Shown here: positions 5,312 through 5,428 of the stretch, one piece after another
Layout of the letters: each line of letters begins with the position of its first letter
Position numbering within the stretch: the stretch's first letter is position 1
From: JBJSXF01 sp046086225
Lineage (GTDB): Bacteria; Actinomycetota; Acidimicrobiia; IMCC26256; PALSA-610
Length of the DNA stretch: 5,428 bases
Assembly: GCA_046086225.1 (NCBI GenBank)
Contig: JBJSXF010000211.1
Coordinates: 1 to 5,428 of the forward strand
Direction of reading: 5' to 3'
Position numbers and translations under genes: made by a program
Notes under the pieces: generated by a model
The model's input: the letters and a program-made list of their open reading frames with translations, nothing else
Database searches by the model: none
What the model was told of the DNA's origin: nothing

Positions 5312-5428
5312 TCACACCGCCGGCGTGGGCTCCCACTCCAGACGCGGCACGTCGGACCAGAGCCGTTCGAGCCCGTAGAACTCCCGGGTCTCGGCGAGGA
5401 AGACGTGCACGACGAGATCGCCGTAGTC
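5312..5428 (-). CDS. rsfS: Ribosomal silencing factor RsfS, C-terminal end only
   Basis: The last 38 codons and the TGA stop of a gene entering from the right edge encode DYGDLVVHVFLAETREFYGL and then ERLWSDVPRLEWEPTPAV. This is the highly conserved C-terminus of RsfS (Iojap/YbeB family; typical form DYGDvVVHvFxxexRexYxLErLW). RsfS binds ribosomal protein L14 (uL14) on the large subunit and blocks subunit joining, reducing translation during starvation. The N-terminal two thirds are outside the window. In many actinobacteria rsfS follows nadD and precedes other housekeeping genes; here a dehydrogenase operon begins 43 bp downstream, so read-through from rsfS is possible. The short acidic-proline tail after ERLW is ordinary for the family. 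Confidence 0.93.
   Translation of the reverse strand, partial: DYGDLVVHVFLAETREFYGLERLWSDVPRLEWEPTPAV

Overview
The window is a gene-dense, high-GC stretch of bacterial chromosome. Third codon positions are almost all G or C, intergenic gaps are tiny, and start codons are a mix of ATG and GTG. Together with the protein types, this suggests a free-living actinobacterium, possibly in or near Acidimicrobiia or Mycobacteriales. That placement is inference from style and gene content; no rRNA or other phylogenetic marker is complete here.

Reading the minus strand from the right edge, the window opens with the last 38 codons of rsfS (ribosomal silencing factor, Iojap family). After 43 bp comes a three-gene, translationally coupled run: a zinc-type medium-chain alcohol dehydrogenase (5268-4261), a PAPS-type sulfotransferase (4264-3011) and an alkylsulfatase-like metallo-beta-lactamase-fold hydrolase (3014-1716). 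Both junctions are 4-bp GTGA overlaps, each preceded by GAGG at the same 4-nt distance. The three are therefore very probably co-translated. A dehydrogenase, an enzyme that could add sulfate to a hydroxyl, and a relative of enzymes that remove sulfate from alkyl esters are suggestive together. The natural hypothesis is a pathway handling an alcohol and its sulfate ester, but the hydrolase has altered metal-site residues and may do something else.

On the plus strand, between that operon and the next minus-strand gene, sits a compact two-gene cassette: DUF4160 (1127-1387) and DUF2442 (1399-1698). These small families are typically found next to each other, and their role is not established to my knowledge. 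The cassette converges tail-to-tail with the hydrolase gene (17 bp apart) and diverges from the left-hand gene. The 86-bp divergent spacer holds a good interrupted dyad (1075-1105).

The left 1040 bases are the N-terminal 346 codons of a minus-strand amidohydrolase of the N-acyl-D-amino-acid deacylase type, with a clear Shine-Dalgarno. It runs off the left edge. No tRNA, rRNA, CRISPR array, insertion sequence or prophage gene was seen, and no stretch over 300 bases lacks a gene.
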